A stretch of DNA of 64,000 bases, from positions 92,108 through 156,107 of the forward strand of contig WVZL01000025.1 in the NCBI GenBank assembly GCA_011772495.1, read 5' to 3'. Shown piece after piece: positions 42,676 to 50,732 of the stretch (position 1 is the first letter of the stretch; every line of letters begins with the position of its first letter). Position numbers and translations under genes: made by a program. The stretch comes from Candidatus Aminicenantota bacterium (lineage in GTDB: Bacteria > Acidobacteriota > Aminicenantia > Aminicenantales > Aminicenantaceae). A model generated the notes under the pieces. The model worked only from the letters and a program-made list of their open reading frames with translations. It did no database searches and was not told where the DNA came from.

Positions 42676-43464
42676 TTAATACAGACCAGCAAAGACCACA
42701 TCCGCGTGGAATAGCTCGCGCGATCTTCTCCGTACTCTCCAATCAACAGTCTCCTTCATCTCGAGATAGAACCAAAATTGATCAAAGAGTCTTAATTTTT
42801 CTAAATAGTATTGGGTGTAATCTGAAATGTTATCGACGAGGATTTTTTTGGGCTGCCTTTCTTCTCCATCGAGAACGATGAGGCTATAGACATCTTTCTC
42901 TTCTTCGCCTTCGGTAACGGTCGTCTTTTCCAATTTTCCGTAAATTTTTGCCTTTTGTTTTCCTTCCCAACCTTCCTTCTTTCGGTAATCAAGGTCTTTC
43001 AAAACCTCAAATTCCTCCCTGGCTTTGGTGTCCACATAATCATCGAGCACAGCCTCTTCTGTCCTGGTAAAGATATTTCGGTATTGCCTTTCGGATTCTT
43101 TAACCTCTATGGTGTCCACCACGAGGATTGATGGTCTCTCAGGAGAAAACTCGCCACTCACTCTGACGCCCTGGTCGATAAGGCTGCTGGCATCCCCAGA
43201 CTCTAACTGGCCCTGGACGACCATATCGATCCCTTGAGCGCCAGGGATGAAAAAATACTTACCAAAACCAACTTTGACAACTCCCTCGAATTCATTTATT
43301 CCTTCCTTAACCACGGTAATATCTTGTTCAGCCGTCTCTTCCTCGGTTGCTTGTTTACAGGAAATACTTCCGGTCACCATTAATATAGCCATCAATAGGC
43401 TTATTCCCATTATACGAAAGATTTTCTCCCGTGTTTTATTCCCTTCAGATAAGATGAAAGTCAT
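42676..43464 (-). CDS. Predicted lipoprotein, unknown function
   Basis: 262 residues from ATG 43464, which has AGGGAGG eight bases upstream. The signal (IMGISLLMAILMVTGSISC) ends in a plausible lipobox Cys near residue 36. The mature part is acidic, with EGVVKVGFGKYFFIPGAQG and a VRVSGEFSPERPSILVVDTI stretch that suggest small beta-barrel (OB-like) folds, and a charged C-terminus. I recognise no named family. No operon partner is evident; the 294-bp region upstream (43465-43758) is AT-rich and shows no gene. Confidence 0.6.
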   Translation of the reverse strand: MTFILSEGNKTREKIFRIMGISLLMAILMVTGSISCKQATEEETAEQDITVVKEGINEFEGVVKVGFGKYFFIPGAQGIDMVVQGQLESGDASSLIDQGVRVSGEFSPERPSILVVDTIEVKESERQYRNIFTRTEEAVLDDYVDTKAREEFEVLKDLDYRKKEGWEGKQKAKIYGKLEKTTVTEGEEEKDVYSLIVLDGEERQPKKILVDNISDYTQYYLEKLRLFDQFWFYLEMKETVDWRVRRRSRELFHADVVFAGLY

Positions 43465-43758
43465 AACACTCACCTCCCTTTATAATCCCTGCCTGGAAAA
43501 GAAATTCGTGGACATTGAGGAATCTCTGTAGGATAGAAATCTCATCTTTTTTGACTCTAAATGAAGATATTTTATACCACTGCCAAAAATAAAAGTAAAG
43601 AAGAAAATTAACAAGAAAAAAGACCGAGGACGGCTCTTATTTTTTAGAAAAAAACAAACTATCCCTGATTATTTTTTATCTGGAAATGCTTCTTTATGGG
43701 GATTAAAAAGAGTTGGAATCTGCAAATTGTGAACAAAATTCAATCTCTCGGAAATGGC

Positions 43759-45873
43759 CTATTTTTTCCTAGATTTACTCCCTGAAGAAGATCCAGACGT
43801 GCTGCGGCTTGATGAAGAACGGCTCTTAGATACAGAACGAGAGGAGGAGCTTGAGCCTCGAGAGGAATAGCTCTTTGATGAGGAACGACTCCTTGAATAA
43901 CTCCTGCTCGAAGATTTATAGGAACGAGAGGAAGACTTATAGCTCCGAGAAGGAGATCTCATCGAAGAAGAGGAGCGGCTCTTCGTATAACTCCAAGTCG
44001 GGGACTTATAGGATCGAGAAGAAGAACTGTAACTTCTCGAGGAGGATTTTACCCTCGATGAGGAATATCGGGAGGTGGAACGGCTCTTCGAATAGCTTTG
44101 GACCTTGTTGCTTCTTTTTCGATCAACATAAGTTCTCGCAGAACTGGATTTAGAATAGGATCTAGTGGACTTGTAGCTTTTGATCGGAGACCTGACTTTT
44201 TGATCCTTCGAAGAAAGGGAGCGGGACGACCTAGAATCCGTGCTTCTCTTAGAAAAAGATTGAGACCGGTAGCTTTCCACCCTTGATTTTGAGGATGAAG
44301 CCTGAGCCGTCGTAGGTCTTTTGGTTAGGGAGGATCTCTGCTTAATGGAAGACGTCCTCTGGGAAGGATAACTTCTTATGCTCGAACCAGAAGGAGAGCG
44401 CTTCAAAGTCCTTGACTGGCTCAAAGCTGAAGAAGATCTGTACTTCGTAGGACTGCGAGAAACCGTCCTAGGCGTGGAATTCTTCAGGGCTGCTTTTGAC
44501 GCTGGCTGGCCTCTGATTGAAGACAGCTGCTTCTGGGAAGGTCTTGGAGAGCTTCGGGACAGAGAAGATTTCAGCCTTGAAGAAGAACGACCTTTGTCTG
44601 AAGCGTAGACTTTTCCTACTTCTCTCAGATTCGTGCGGGAGAGTGCCTTCGCGGCCACCCTATTCTGGCTGATCTGCTTGATGGCAGGTCTGAGGCGAGG
44701 TTGAGTCGCAGATAGGGAGATCTTCCCCAAGCGCTGGATCTGGATTTGATTCAGGGCATACCCGGAAACATCCCGGGCCCGAAGATGGTTTTTGTGAATG
44801 ACTGTCAAGGCTCGAGAATTATGAGGGTAATAAGAACTGTAATAACGATCATAAAAGATGTTGTTTATGATCACGACTGGTCGACCGTAATAGTTTAAGG
44901 GACACCAACCGATATAATCATATCCCCAATACCAGTGAACCCAAGACGGTCCCCAGTGCCTCGTAGGAATCCAGTACCAACCGAGACCTATTCTCCAGTG
45001 CCACCGGCCGTAATGGTACACAGACCAACCCCAAGGATCATAGGAAACCCAGTTCCAACCGATAAAGGGATACCAGACCCATCTTCCGTAATAGTAGGGC
45101 CTCCACGAATAATGATAAACACGAGGAATCCATACATATCCGTAAGGCCATTCGTATGTCCATCGTCCATGAAAAGCCAATTCTTCTTCGTATTCATAGA
45201 GTTCAGCGGGTAGGTACCTCTTGGCGACCTGCCTATTGACTAAAGAATCGCGGTATTCATTCCATTGGTAGAAACTGTCATCAAGTTCAGCATAAAAAAT
45301 CGTAGGGCTCGAACGAAAATTTCCGTTGGCAACGACCAGCCTCTGGTCTTCTTCGACCAGAAGTGAACCTTCTTCTCCAGCAGCCTCCACGGCTCCGCTG
45401 TAGACCAAAAGTTCAGTCTCTTGATTTTCTCTCACATTCAGGCCATAAAGACCCTGATCCAAAATGTAGAAAGAGCCATCTGGAGTATGGATTTCAAAAT
45501 CCTTCTCACGCTCTAAGAAATTGATCCTTAAATAAATATTACCCGACAGGACATGAAGCTTGATCTGGTCATAACCTCTCCGGGGGAGAGTGGCGAAATC
45601 GACTTGAGTGTAGTCATCCACCCGGAGATAGTTTTTCTTGCCGAAATGAACTTCTGCTCGGCCTTCTCTTGTTCCCAGCTTATCACCCTCAACAACCGGC
45701 AAATTGACAGCTCCCTCTTCATACCCCAGGTCTGCACTTCTCTGGACGAACACATCTCCCTTGACATAACTCAGACGGGCATAGCTGTAACTGTAGTAGT
45801 CACCAGATTCAGAGGAAAAGAGAAAGGGGAGCAGAAAAGCAAACATACTGAAAAATATCGCTGTTTTTCTCAT
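43759..45873 (-). CDS. FecR/DUF6600 exported protein with long Ser/Arg-rich tail
   Basis: 704 residues from ATG 45873, which has AAGGAGG six bases upstream. The signal peptide is KTAIFFSMFAFLLPFLFSS. Residues about 30-200 resemble a FecR-type beta domain (ARLSYVKGDVFVQRSADLGY, DYTQVDFATLPRRG). Residues about 225-340 are the aromatic DUF6600 region, with Trp, Tyr and Gly repeats such as HYGRWHW and YIGWCPLNYYGRP. The last 300 residues are almost only Ser, Arg, Lys and Tyr (SRSYKSSSRSYKSSSRSY) with no fold expected. Family function unknown; a surface or nucleic-acid/polyanion-binding role for the basic tail is conceivable. It is controlled by a sigma-54-type promoter 26 bp upstream. Confidence 0.78.
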   Translation of the reverse strand: MRKTAIFFSMFAFLLPFLFSSESGDYYSYSYARLSYVKGDVFVQRSADLGYEEGAVNLPVVEGDKLGTREGRAEVHFGKKNYLRVDDYTQVDFATLPRRGYDQIKLHVLSGNIYLRINFLEREKDFEIHTPDGSFYILDQGLYGLNVRENQETELLVYSGAVEAAGEEGSLLVEEDQRLVVANGNFRSSPTIFYAELDDSFYQWNEYRDSLVNRQVAKRYLPAELYEYEEELAFHGRWTYEWPYGYVWIPRVYHYSWRPYYYGRWVWYPFIGWNWVSYDPWGWSVYHYGRWHWRIGLGWYWIPTRHWGPSWVHWYWGYDYIGWCPLNYYGRPVVIINNIFYDRYYSSYYPHNSRALTVIHKNHLRARDVSGYALNQIQIQRLGKISLSATQPRLRPAIKQISQNRVAAKALSRTNLREVGKVYASDKGRSSSRLKSSLSRSSPRPSQKQLSSIRGQPASKAALKNSTPRTVSRSPTKYRSSSALSQSRTLKRSPSGSSIRSYPSQRTSSIKQRSSLTKRPTTAQASSSKSRVESYRSQSFSKRSTDSRSSRSLSSKDQKVRSPIKSYKSTRSYSKSSSARTYVDRKRSNKVQSYSKSRSTSRYSSSRVKSSSRSYSSSSRSYKSPTWSYTKSRSSSSMRSPSRSYKSSSRSYKSSSRSYSRSRSSSKSYSSRGSSSSSRSVSKSRSSSSRSTSGSSSGSKSRKK

Positions 45874-45898
45874 TTTTCCTCCTTCCCAAAGCCTATAG

Positions 45899-45914
45899 AG
45901 CAAGAAGTGTGCCA
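45899..45914 (-). promoter_or_regulatory. Sigma-54 promoter of the FecR/DUF6600 gene
   Basis: Minus-strand TGGCACACTTCTTGCT has TGGCAC, the 10-base spacer and TTGC. The predicted start near 45888 leaves a leader of only about 15 bases containing the ribosome site AAGGAGG. Confidence 0.7.
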
Positions 45915-45954
45915 AGCTGAACTCGGTGAAGAAACGCAAAAAAGAGAGAATTAA

Positions 45955-45972
45955 TGTCCAACTTAAAGGACA
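45955..45972 (-). promoter_or_regulatory. Palindrome TGTCC-N8-GGACA, possible enhancer
   Basis: TGTCCAACTTAAAGGACA lies 41-58 bp upstream of the -24 element at 45899-45914. It differs from the TGTAAA-N5-TTTACA element shared by the other five sigma-54 sites, so a different activator may act here. The remaining sequence to 46128 holds no gene. Confidence 0.4.
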
Positions 45973-46128
45973 CCTGACAAAATAAGGAGTCAATAAGTAT
46001 GTTCAGACCTGCTTCGGAGAGGAAAAAAGGCCTTAATTGACTTCTCAGGAGGAGATAAAAAGGGATGAGAAAAAGTAAATAAGACTAAGGATGAAGTCTG
46101 AGGTTTATAAGGGTAGAAAGAAAACGGG

Positions 46129-46167
46129 GAGGAAAGTAGTCCTTTCTCCCAGGACTACTTTCTCCTC
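46129..46167 (-). terminator. Strong hairpin, likely (bidirectional) terminator of the FadL operon
   Basis: GAGGAAAGTAGTCC (46129-46142) pairs with GGACTACTTTCTCCTC (46152-46167), a 14-bp stem with two bulged bases and a 9-base loop. T-rich sequence follows on both sides (TTTTT at 46168-46172 on the plus strand, GTTTTCTTTC on the minus strand). It lies 40 bp after the 68-aa gene. Confidence 0.68.
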
Positions 46168-46207
46168 TTTTTAAAAGTCCAGACTAAAAGTTGTTTTGAG
46201 GGATTAT

Positions 46208-46414
46208 TTAGGCCTTTTTTAGGATGGGCATACCTGTTCGTTCTGTTTCAATCACTTTATATCCAGCTGGAACATCGTCCAAAGACCCGGGCCTTACATC
46301 CCTGGCAAAAAAGTATATTCTCTGGGTGCGCCCTCCTTTCAAGTTGACATCCTTGAAATGGAGATAATACTTAACCCCCTTTGAATTGGTGAATTCATAA
46401 GCCATTTGTTTCAC
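46208..46414 (-). CDS. Small conserved protein, 68 aa, unknown function
   Basis: GGAGGTG precedes ATG 46414. The sequence has YEFTNSKGVKYYLHFKDVNL, GGRTQRIYFFARDVRP and GYKVIETERTGMPILKK. I recognise this pattern from small uncharacterised bacterial proteins ending in RTG-P-LKK, so it is a real gene. No membrane segment and no cysteines. It lies 15 bp after the FadL-family gene, followed by a terminator, and is therefore probably co-transcribed. Confidence 0.75.
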   Translation of the reverse strand: MKQMAYEFTNSKGVKYYLHFKDVNLKGGRTQRIYFFARDVRPGSLDDVPAGYKVIETERTGMPILKKA

Positions 46415-46429
46415 CTCCGATTAGAATTT

Positions 46430-47731
46430 TTAAAAATTATATCCGATACTTATCCCGATGAGATAAGCAGTGTTAGAATAAGTCCCCTCCCCCAGGTTGA
46501 GGGGGCCCACCTGATAAATCAGAATATCCCTGTTCGGACTTGTCCTTTCACTAAAGACTTCATACTGGAAAGCCGCATCGAGCACAAAGCCACCGGATTT
46601 ATAGCCAAAACCTCCTGTAATAGCCCATCTATCAGCATCAGGAAGTATAGGGTCCATGGTCTCCACAGGCTGAGGGGTTTGATCGTAGAGAAATCCTGCT
46701 CTTAAAGCAAAACTTTCGCTAAACTGGTACTGCAATCCACCTCTAAAGACAAAAGAATTCTCCCAGTTTTCCTCAACCTCTTTATCTTCAATACCAGGAG
46801 GATAGATTTGCTCTATGCCAGGAACAGTTACCTCAACTTTAAATTCATCGAAGCTGCTCCAGAGAACATAATGAACATCTGCCGTAAGGAGTAAGTCCTC
46901 GGTCAGGTTAAAGGCTCCTCCTATGCCTAAAATATGAGGAAAATTGAACTCTGTGGAAGCTGTTCCATCCAGGCTGGCAATGGGAGAAAGAGGGATCTGT
47001 GACAGATTCAGCTTAAGTTCTCCGTCTTCATATTTGATCTTGAATCCACTGCGGAAGTTCACCCCTACAGAATAGCCTTCACCTTTGTAAAGTGCTCCGG
47101 CATTGAATCCGAATCCATTTCCAGAAGCATCAAGAGTGGCCGGGACATCATAAGAAATAAAAGGCACCATTGAAAACACGAGAATTTCATTCAGCGAGAA
47201 GGATAATGTTGAATGGACATAGAAAACTCCTGCTCCTACAGAAAAATTATCCGAAACCTTGTAGGCCACAACAGGATTGAAGAAAAGCGTCTTCATGTCA
47301 TCTTCGGTAGCGAGATACCTTAACGGATAATCTTCAGGCCACTTGACTCCCAGGCCATAAGGAACAAAGAAGCCGAAGCCAACCGCAATTTTTTCATTCA
47401 ATTTATGGGCAATGTAGAGAGTGGGAGGAGAGAACCACTGGGCTTCCTGGTCAACAGTCTGAAAAGCGGGATCTGGCCAGTTAGGCAGTCTTACAGAGGC
47501 GTCGGCCGTGATTAAAGTTATCCCAGCAGAAATCTGCGTTCCATCTAAAAATGCTATTCCAGCCGGATTGTGAAAGACAGCTGAAGGATCATTGGCCAGA
47601 CCAACAAAGGCACCTCCCATGGCCATAGCTGCTGCTCCATGCTCGTAGACAAGAAAACCAGCACCCTGGGCAAAAGGACTCACGCTAAAGGCCACCACGA
47701 CTGTTAAAGCCAACATTAAAAATTTTCTCAC
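46430..47731 (-). CDS. FadL/OMPP1-family outer-membrane transporter
   Basis: 433 residues from GTG 47731, where AAGGAGG sits five bases upstream; a longer frame to ATG 47770 lacks that site. Signal peptide RKFLMLALTVVVAFSVSPFAQG; mature start GAGFLVYEHGAAAMAMGGAF, then VGLANDPSAVFHNPAGIAFL, the hatch signature of FadL proteins. Alternating aromatic strands make a 14-stranded barrel, and the C-terminus ends in Phe (SIGYNF). Family members bring hydrophobic compounds such as fatty acids or aromatics across the outer membrane. It leads the small operon with the 68-aa protein. Confidence 0.9.
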   Translation of the reverse strand: MRKFLMLALTVVVAFSVSPFAQGAGFLVYEHGAAAMAMGGAFVGLANDPSAVFHNPAGIAFLDGTQISAGITLITADASVRLPNWPDPAFQTVDQEAQWFSPPTLYIAHKLNEKIAVGFGFFVPYGLGVKWPEDYPLRYLATEDDMKTLFFNPVVAYKVSDNFSVGAGVFYVHSTLSFSLNEILVFSMVPFISYDVPATLDASGNGFGFNAGALYKGEGYSVGVNFRSGFKIKYEDGELKLNLSQIPLSPIASLDGTASTEFNFPHILGIGGAFNLTEDLLLTADVHYVLWSSFDEFKVEVTVPGIEQIYPPGIEDKEVEENWENSFVFRGGLQYQFSESFALRAGFLYDQTPQPVETMDPILPDADRWAITGGFGYKSGGFVLDAAFQYEVFSERTSPNRDILIYQVGPLNLGEGTYSNTAYLIGISIGYNF

Positions 47732-47877
47732 TTTCACCTCCTTTAAAAAGCCTGATAACCTCTTAAACAAGAGGTTTTAGCTGAATATTTTTAGCCAATC
47801 TCCTAATTTGGTTAAGTATTTATAAGAAAAATGGGATAATGTCAAGAACAAAATTTGTCAAAAAAAACACTTTTATC

Positions 47878-48300
47878 TCATTCAATTATTAAATCTTCCC
47901 GGCCGATTTCTCTCAAGATTTGAGGATAGAGATCGTAGACCGGCTTGAGGGCGGGCAACAATTTCATGGCTTGGCTAATTTTGCCTTCGGCTTTTGCTTC
48001 CTGTTGAAGGATAGCAGAGACGATGTTGACCTTCCCCTGCCAGAATCTATGACTAAAATCAGATGCGCAAGTGAAGGTCAAATCAGGTTTGAGAGCGCTC
48101 TCTCCCATGACATACGAAATGTATTTTCCCTTTTCATGGCGACAGTTGACCGTGATGATACCGTCAGGATCATGGACTACGAAGCGAACCACCAGGTTCG
48201 AGGCTGCAATGGCTGGCCCGACTTCGGGGTGAGCTGCCAGCCGGTCAAAGAGGGCCTGGTGAACCTGATACATCTCTTGGCTGTCTTTAAAATAAGGCAT
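47878..48300 (-). CDS. SCP2-type sterol/lipid carrier domain protein
   Basis: 140 residues. It shows the SCP-2 fold order with FDRLAAHPEVGPAIAASNLV, TVNCRHEKGKYISYVMGE, PDLTFTCASDFSHRFWQGKV and a helix rich in Ala and Lys. Bacterial SCP2-like proteins bind lipids or acyl-CoA; here the ligand is unknown. GGAGACG precedes ATG 48300. It follows the DUF3467 gene by 30 bp and may be co-transcribed. Confidence 0.8.
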   Translation of the reverse strand: MPYFKDSQEMYQVHQALFDRLAAHPEVGPAIAASNLVVRFVVHDPDGIITVNCRHEKGKYISYVMGESALKPDLTFTCASDFSHRFWQGKVNIVSAILQQEAKAEGKISQAMKLLPALKPVYDLYPQILREIGREDLIIE

Positions 48301-48330
48301 GGATACGTCTCCTTCTTAAAAACAGTATAC

Positions 48331-48612
48331 CTAATGAACAAATCCCACCGAAGGAGGAACATCAGCCGGCGTGATAGGGCCAAAGTTCTTTTCGTATTTT
48401 TTCAAATTTTCCTCCAGGGCTCCCATGAATCTTTTGACGTGAGCTGGGCTAAGGATGATTCGAGAGACGAGTTTGCCCATTGGCCCATCTGGGAAAACAA
48501 AGGCGAAATCAAAAATGAACTCTTCTCTGGTGTGCCGGATAGCAGCTAGGTTTGAATACTGGCCCAAAGCAATTTGTTCATCGACTTTGATGTCTATCTT
48601 CTTCTCCTCCAT
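48331..48612 (-). CDS. DUF3467 family protein
   Basis: 93 residues from ATG 48612, preceded by AAGGAGG. The short form EEKKIDIKVDEQIALGQYSN, with RHTREEFIFDFAFVFPD, RIILSPAHVKRFMGALEENL and a tail ending PSVGFVH, is typical of DUF3467. Function unknown; immunoglobulin-like fold predicted in the family. A longer frame to 48702 would overlap nothing but lacks a ribosome site. Confidence 0.84.
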   Translation of the reverse strand: MEEKKIDIKVDEQIALGQYSNLAAIRHTREEFIFDFAFVFPDGPMGKLVSRIILSPAHVKRFMGALEENLKKYEKNFGPITPADVPPSVGFVH

Positions 48613-48729
48613 GATTCCTCCTTTTCGACTTGGAATTATTCTTACTGAATACCAGAGAAAATTCAACCCTAAAGATGAAAAACCTGGCCCAGCGGAGACC
48701 AAAAAAAAATATTTTTTTTTAATTTTTTC

Positions 48730-48757
48730 TTTACAAAACCTATGCTTTTGATATAAT
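48730..48757 (+). promoter_or_regulatory. Sigma-70-type promoter TTTACA-N16-TATAAT
   Basis: TTTACA (48730-48735) and a perfect TATAAT (48752-48757) 16 bp apart face right, the strongest such pair I see in the window. Transcription would begin near 48764 and cover a GC-rich structured segment before the GAF gene at 48917. Confidence 0.68.
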
Positions 48758-48763
48758 AGATTT

Positions 48764-48850
48764 GGCTTTCCTGGGCGGGCTGGGGAGAGCCCCCACCTTT
48801 TTGGTTCCCATCATCAACCCCCCTTTTGCTGACAACAGCCCGCACCTTTC
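48764..48850 (+). ncRNA. Possible small structured RNA or leader
   Basis: Just after the promoter the DNA becomes GC-rich. GCGGGCTG (48775-48782) pairs perfectly with CAGCCCGC (48836-48843), an 8-bp closing stem. Inside it GGGG-AGAG-CCCC (82-93) and GGTT...AACC (48813-48829) form further hairpins. No long frame is present. It matches no RNA family I know (not SRP, tmRNA, RNase P or a familiar riboswitch), so it could be a leader controlling the GAF gene or a stand-alone RNA. Confidence 0.38.
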
Positions 48851-48916
48851 TTGACTAATATTTATCTAACTGCTAGATTCAGGGAGACTTCATCAGAAAT
48901 TTGACTCAAGGTAACG

Positions 48917-49378
48917 ATGACAACAAAGGAGAAAAACCTGGCCCGAAGATACGAGAGAATCTTCCAGCAAGTTGAAGACCTCCTGTTAAAAACAGATAAC
49001 AAGATTGCCCGGCTGGCAACAGTCGCTGCTCTCCTTCACCATAAGATGCCTCATTATTTCTGGACTGGATTCTACATCCTGACTGCTGGTGAATTAGTCG
49101 TCGGTCCTTACCAGGGCCCTCTCGCCTGCCAGGTCTTAGAAAAAAATAAAGGTGTTTGTTGGGCAGGAGTCCGGGACAGGAAAGTCATTATTGTTCCTAA
49201 CGTCCATAAATTTCCTGGCCATATTCCCTGCGACAGCCGTTCCAATTCAGAAATCGTTATACCCCTCTTCAATGAAAAAAACGAAGTCTGGGCCATCCTG
49301 GATGTGGACAGCCAAAAGTTCGACGCCTTCTCAGAAGTCGATAAGGAATGGTTGCTCAGGATTGTTAAGTTAATTTAA
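48917..49378 (+). CDS. msrC: Free methionine-(R)-sulfoxide reductase, GAF domain
   Basis: 153 residues. The GAF domain has the fRMsr set: WTGFYIL, VGPYQGPLACQVL (Cys), GVCWAGV (Cys), VHKFPGHIPCDSRSNSEIV (resolving Cys) and AILDVDSQKFDAF. All three redox cysteines of E. coli MsrC have equivalents. The enzyme reduces free methionine-R-sulfoxide with thioredoxin, an oxidative-stress defence. Expressed from the promoter at 48730; its stop overlaps the convergent M20 gene by 4 bp. Confidence 0.9.
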   Translation: MTTKEKNLARRYERIFQQVEDLLLKTDNKIARLATVAALLHHKMPHYFWTGFYILTAGELVVGPYQGPLACQVLEKNKGVCWAGVRDRKVIIVPNVHKFPGHIPCDSRSNSEIVIPLFNEKNEVWAILDVDSQKFDAFSEVDKEWLLRIVKLI

Positions 49379-50643
49379 GGAGCCTGCGGATATTTCTGCT
49401 CCAGGGAATAAATCATCAGCAGGATCTGCTTTAAAGCCAAAAAAAGACCATCTATCTCAGCCTCTTCCCTAAGACTGTGTTTATAGCGGCCGTAAGTCCG
49501 TCCTAAATTCAAGGATAGAATCCCCTTTGCTAATCCGGCATTGGCTTCAGTAGAACCCAGAGGATTGACCTCCACGTCCCTGACCTTCAAGAATTCCAGG
49601 ATATCCAAGGTTGTTTGAACCAGGAATGAGCTCTTTCCTCCCGGAAGGCGGTAAGCCCTGGCTGTATCATCGAGTTCGATTTCGACCTCTACGCCCACTT
49701 CAGAAGCCACTTCCTGGCAAATCCTGTAGACCCGGGCCTGGGCATGCTCGAGTTCTTTCTGATCAGCTGAACGCAGGTCAACTGTAAAAAAAGACTCCTG
49801 AGATACGGCATTCCTGACTCTTCCTCCTCCAATCTGACCAACATTGAGAATGGTCCATTTATCTATAGGTTGGGAAGGAAGCTCAAGGGCATATATCCGT
49901 TCCAGGGCTTTGGCAACAGCCAAATTTGGGCTTGGCACCCCTCGGCTCTGCATGGTATGGGCTCCAGGACCTCTGAAAATGATCTTCCCTCCGCCAAAAC
50001 CCAGGGCACCATAATGGACTTTCCCCAGATCACCATCCAGAGCAAGGAGGATATCAAAATCTTCGGCTGTTCGCTCCAGGAAATCCCTCATTCCCACCAA
50101 GGCCACTTCCTCTCCTACAGTCCCCAGGAAATAATAGGTATGGACGGGTTTAAACCCGGATTGTTTCAAAGTTCTCAGCGACCAGAGCATATTGATCAGA
50201 TTGGCTGTGTCATCGCCAATACCAGGAGCCTTAAGACGATTGCCTTCTCTTTTAACCTTTATCTCCCAAACTCCCTGAAAGACTGTATCCATATGAGCAG
50301 AAAGGATGATATTTTTCCCTCCGGATTCCCCTTTCAAGATACCGACGACATTCCCTGACGCATCGAGGTAGGTTCGGTCCAGCCCAGCTGCTTTGAATTC
50401 CTTCTTCAGGTACTCGGCTCTCGTTTCTTCATGTCCAGACGGAGCAGGCATTTCGGTGAGATAGATCCATTCTTTGATGATTGTCTCCTCATTCATTTCG
50501 ATAAAAGAAAATATTTTTTGAACCAAAGGAGATGATACAAACTTAGGGCTAAAGAGAGACTCCTCTCCTCTACTATTCAGGTTGAAGACGAATAAGCAGA
50601 TGATAAAGGTTGCTACAGGGATAAAAAGGATATATTTTCTCAT
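49375..50643 (-). CDS. Exported M20-family metallopeptidase
   Basis: 422 residues from ATG 50643, which gives a signal peptide (KYILFIPVATFIICLFVF) and avoids overlap with the M64 gene upstream. Metal residues: SAHMDTVFQG (His-x-Asp), GIGDDTANLINML, VGEEVALVG (Glu-Glu) and a late His in YGRYKHSLREEAE. The PAPSGHEETRAE N-terminus is like peptidase T/DapE relatives. It would release amino acids from peptides. Third in the arginase-M64-M20 series, 90 bp after M64. Confidence 0.88.
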   Translation of the reverse strand: MRKYILFIPVATFIICLFVFNLNSRGEESLFSPKFVSSPLVQKIFSFIEMNEETIIKEWIYLTEMPAPSGHEETRAEYLKKEFKAAGLDRTYLDASGNVVGILKGESGGKNIILSAHMDTVFQGVWEIKVKREGNRLKAPGIGDDTANLINMLWSLRTLKQSGFKPVHTYYFLGTVGEEVALVGMRDFLERTAEDFDILLALDGDLGKVHYGALGFGGGKIIFRGPGAHTMQSRGVPSPNLAVAKALERIYALELPSQPIDKWTILNVGQIGGGRVRNAVSQESFFTVDLRSADQKELEHAQARVYRICQEVASEVGVEVEIELDDTARAYRLPGGKSSFLVQTTLDILEFLKVRDVEVNPLGSTEANAGLAKGILSLNLGRTYGRYKHSLREEAEIDGLFLALKQILLMIYSLEQKYPQAP

Positions 50644-50732
50644 TTTTTCCTCTCTTTTCTCTGTGACATTGTTCTCTTGTGGGTGAGGGTTACCCTTCGC
50701 AGGCTGCCATGATTTTTTTATGAGCCAAAAAT

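Noticed and set aside
43851-44608. Antisense frames and apparent repeats within the Ser/Arg-rich gene, resembling a CRISPR-like periodicity
   Set aside because: The periodicity comes from SRS/YKS codon repeats of the real minus-strand protein; spacing and units are irregular.
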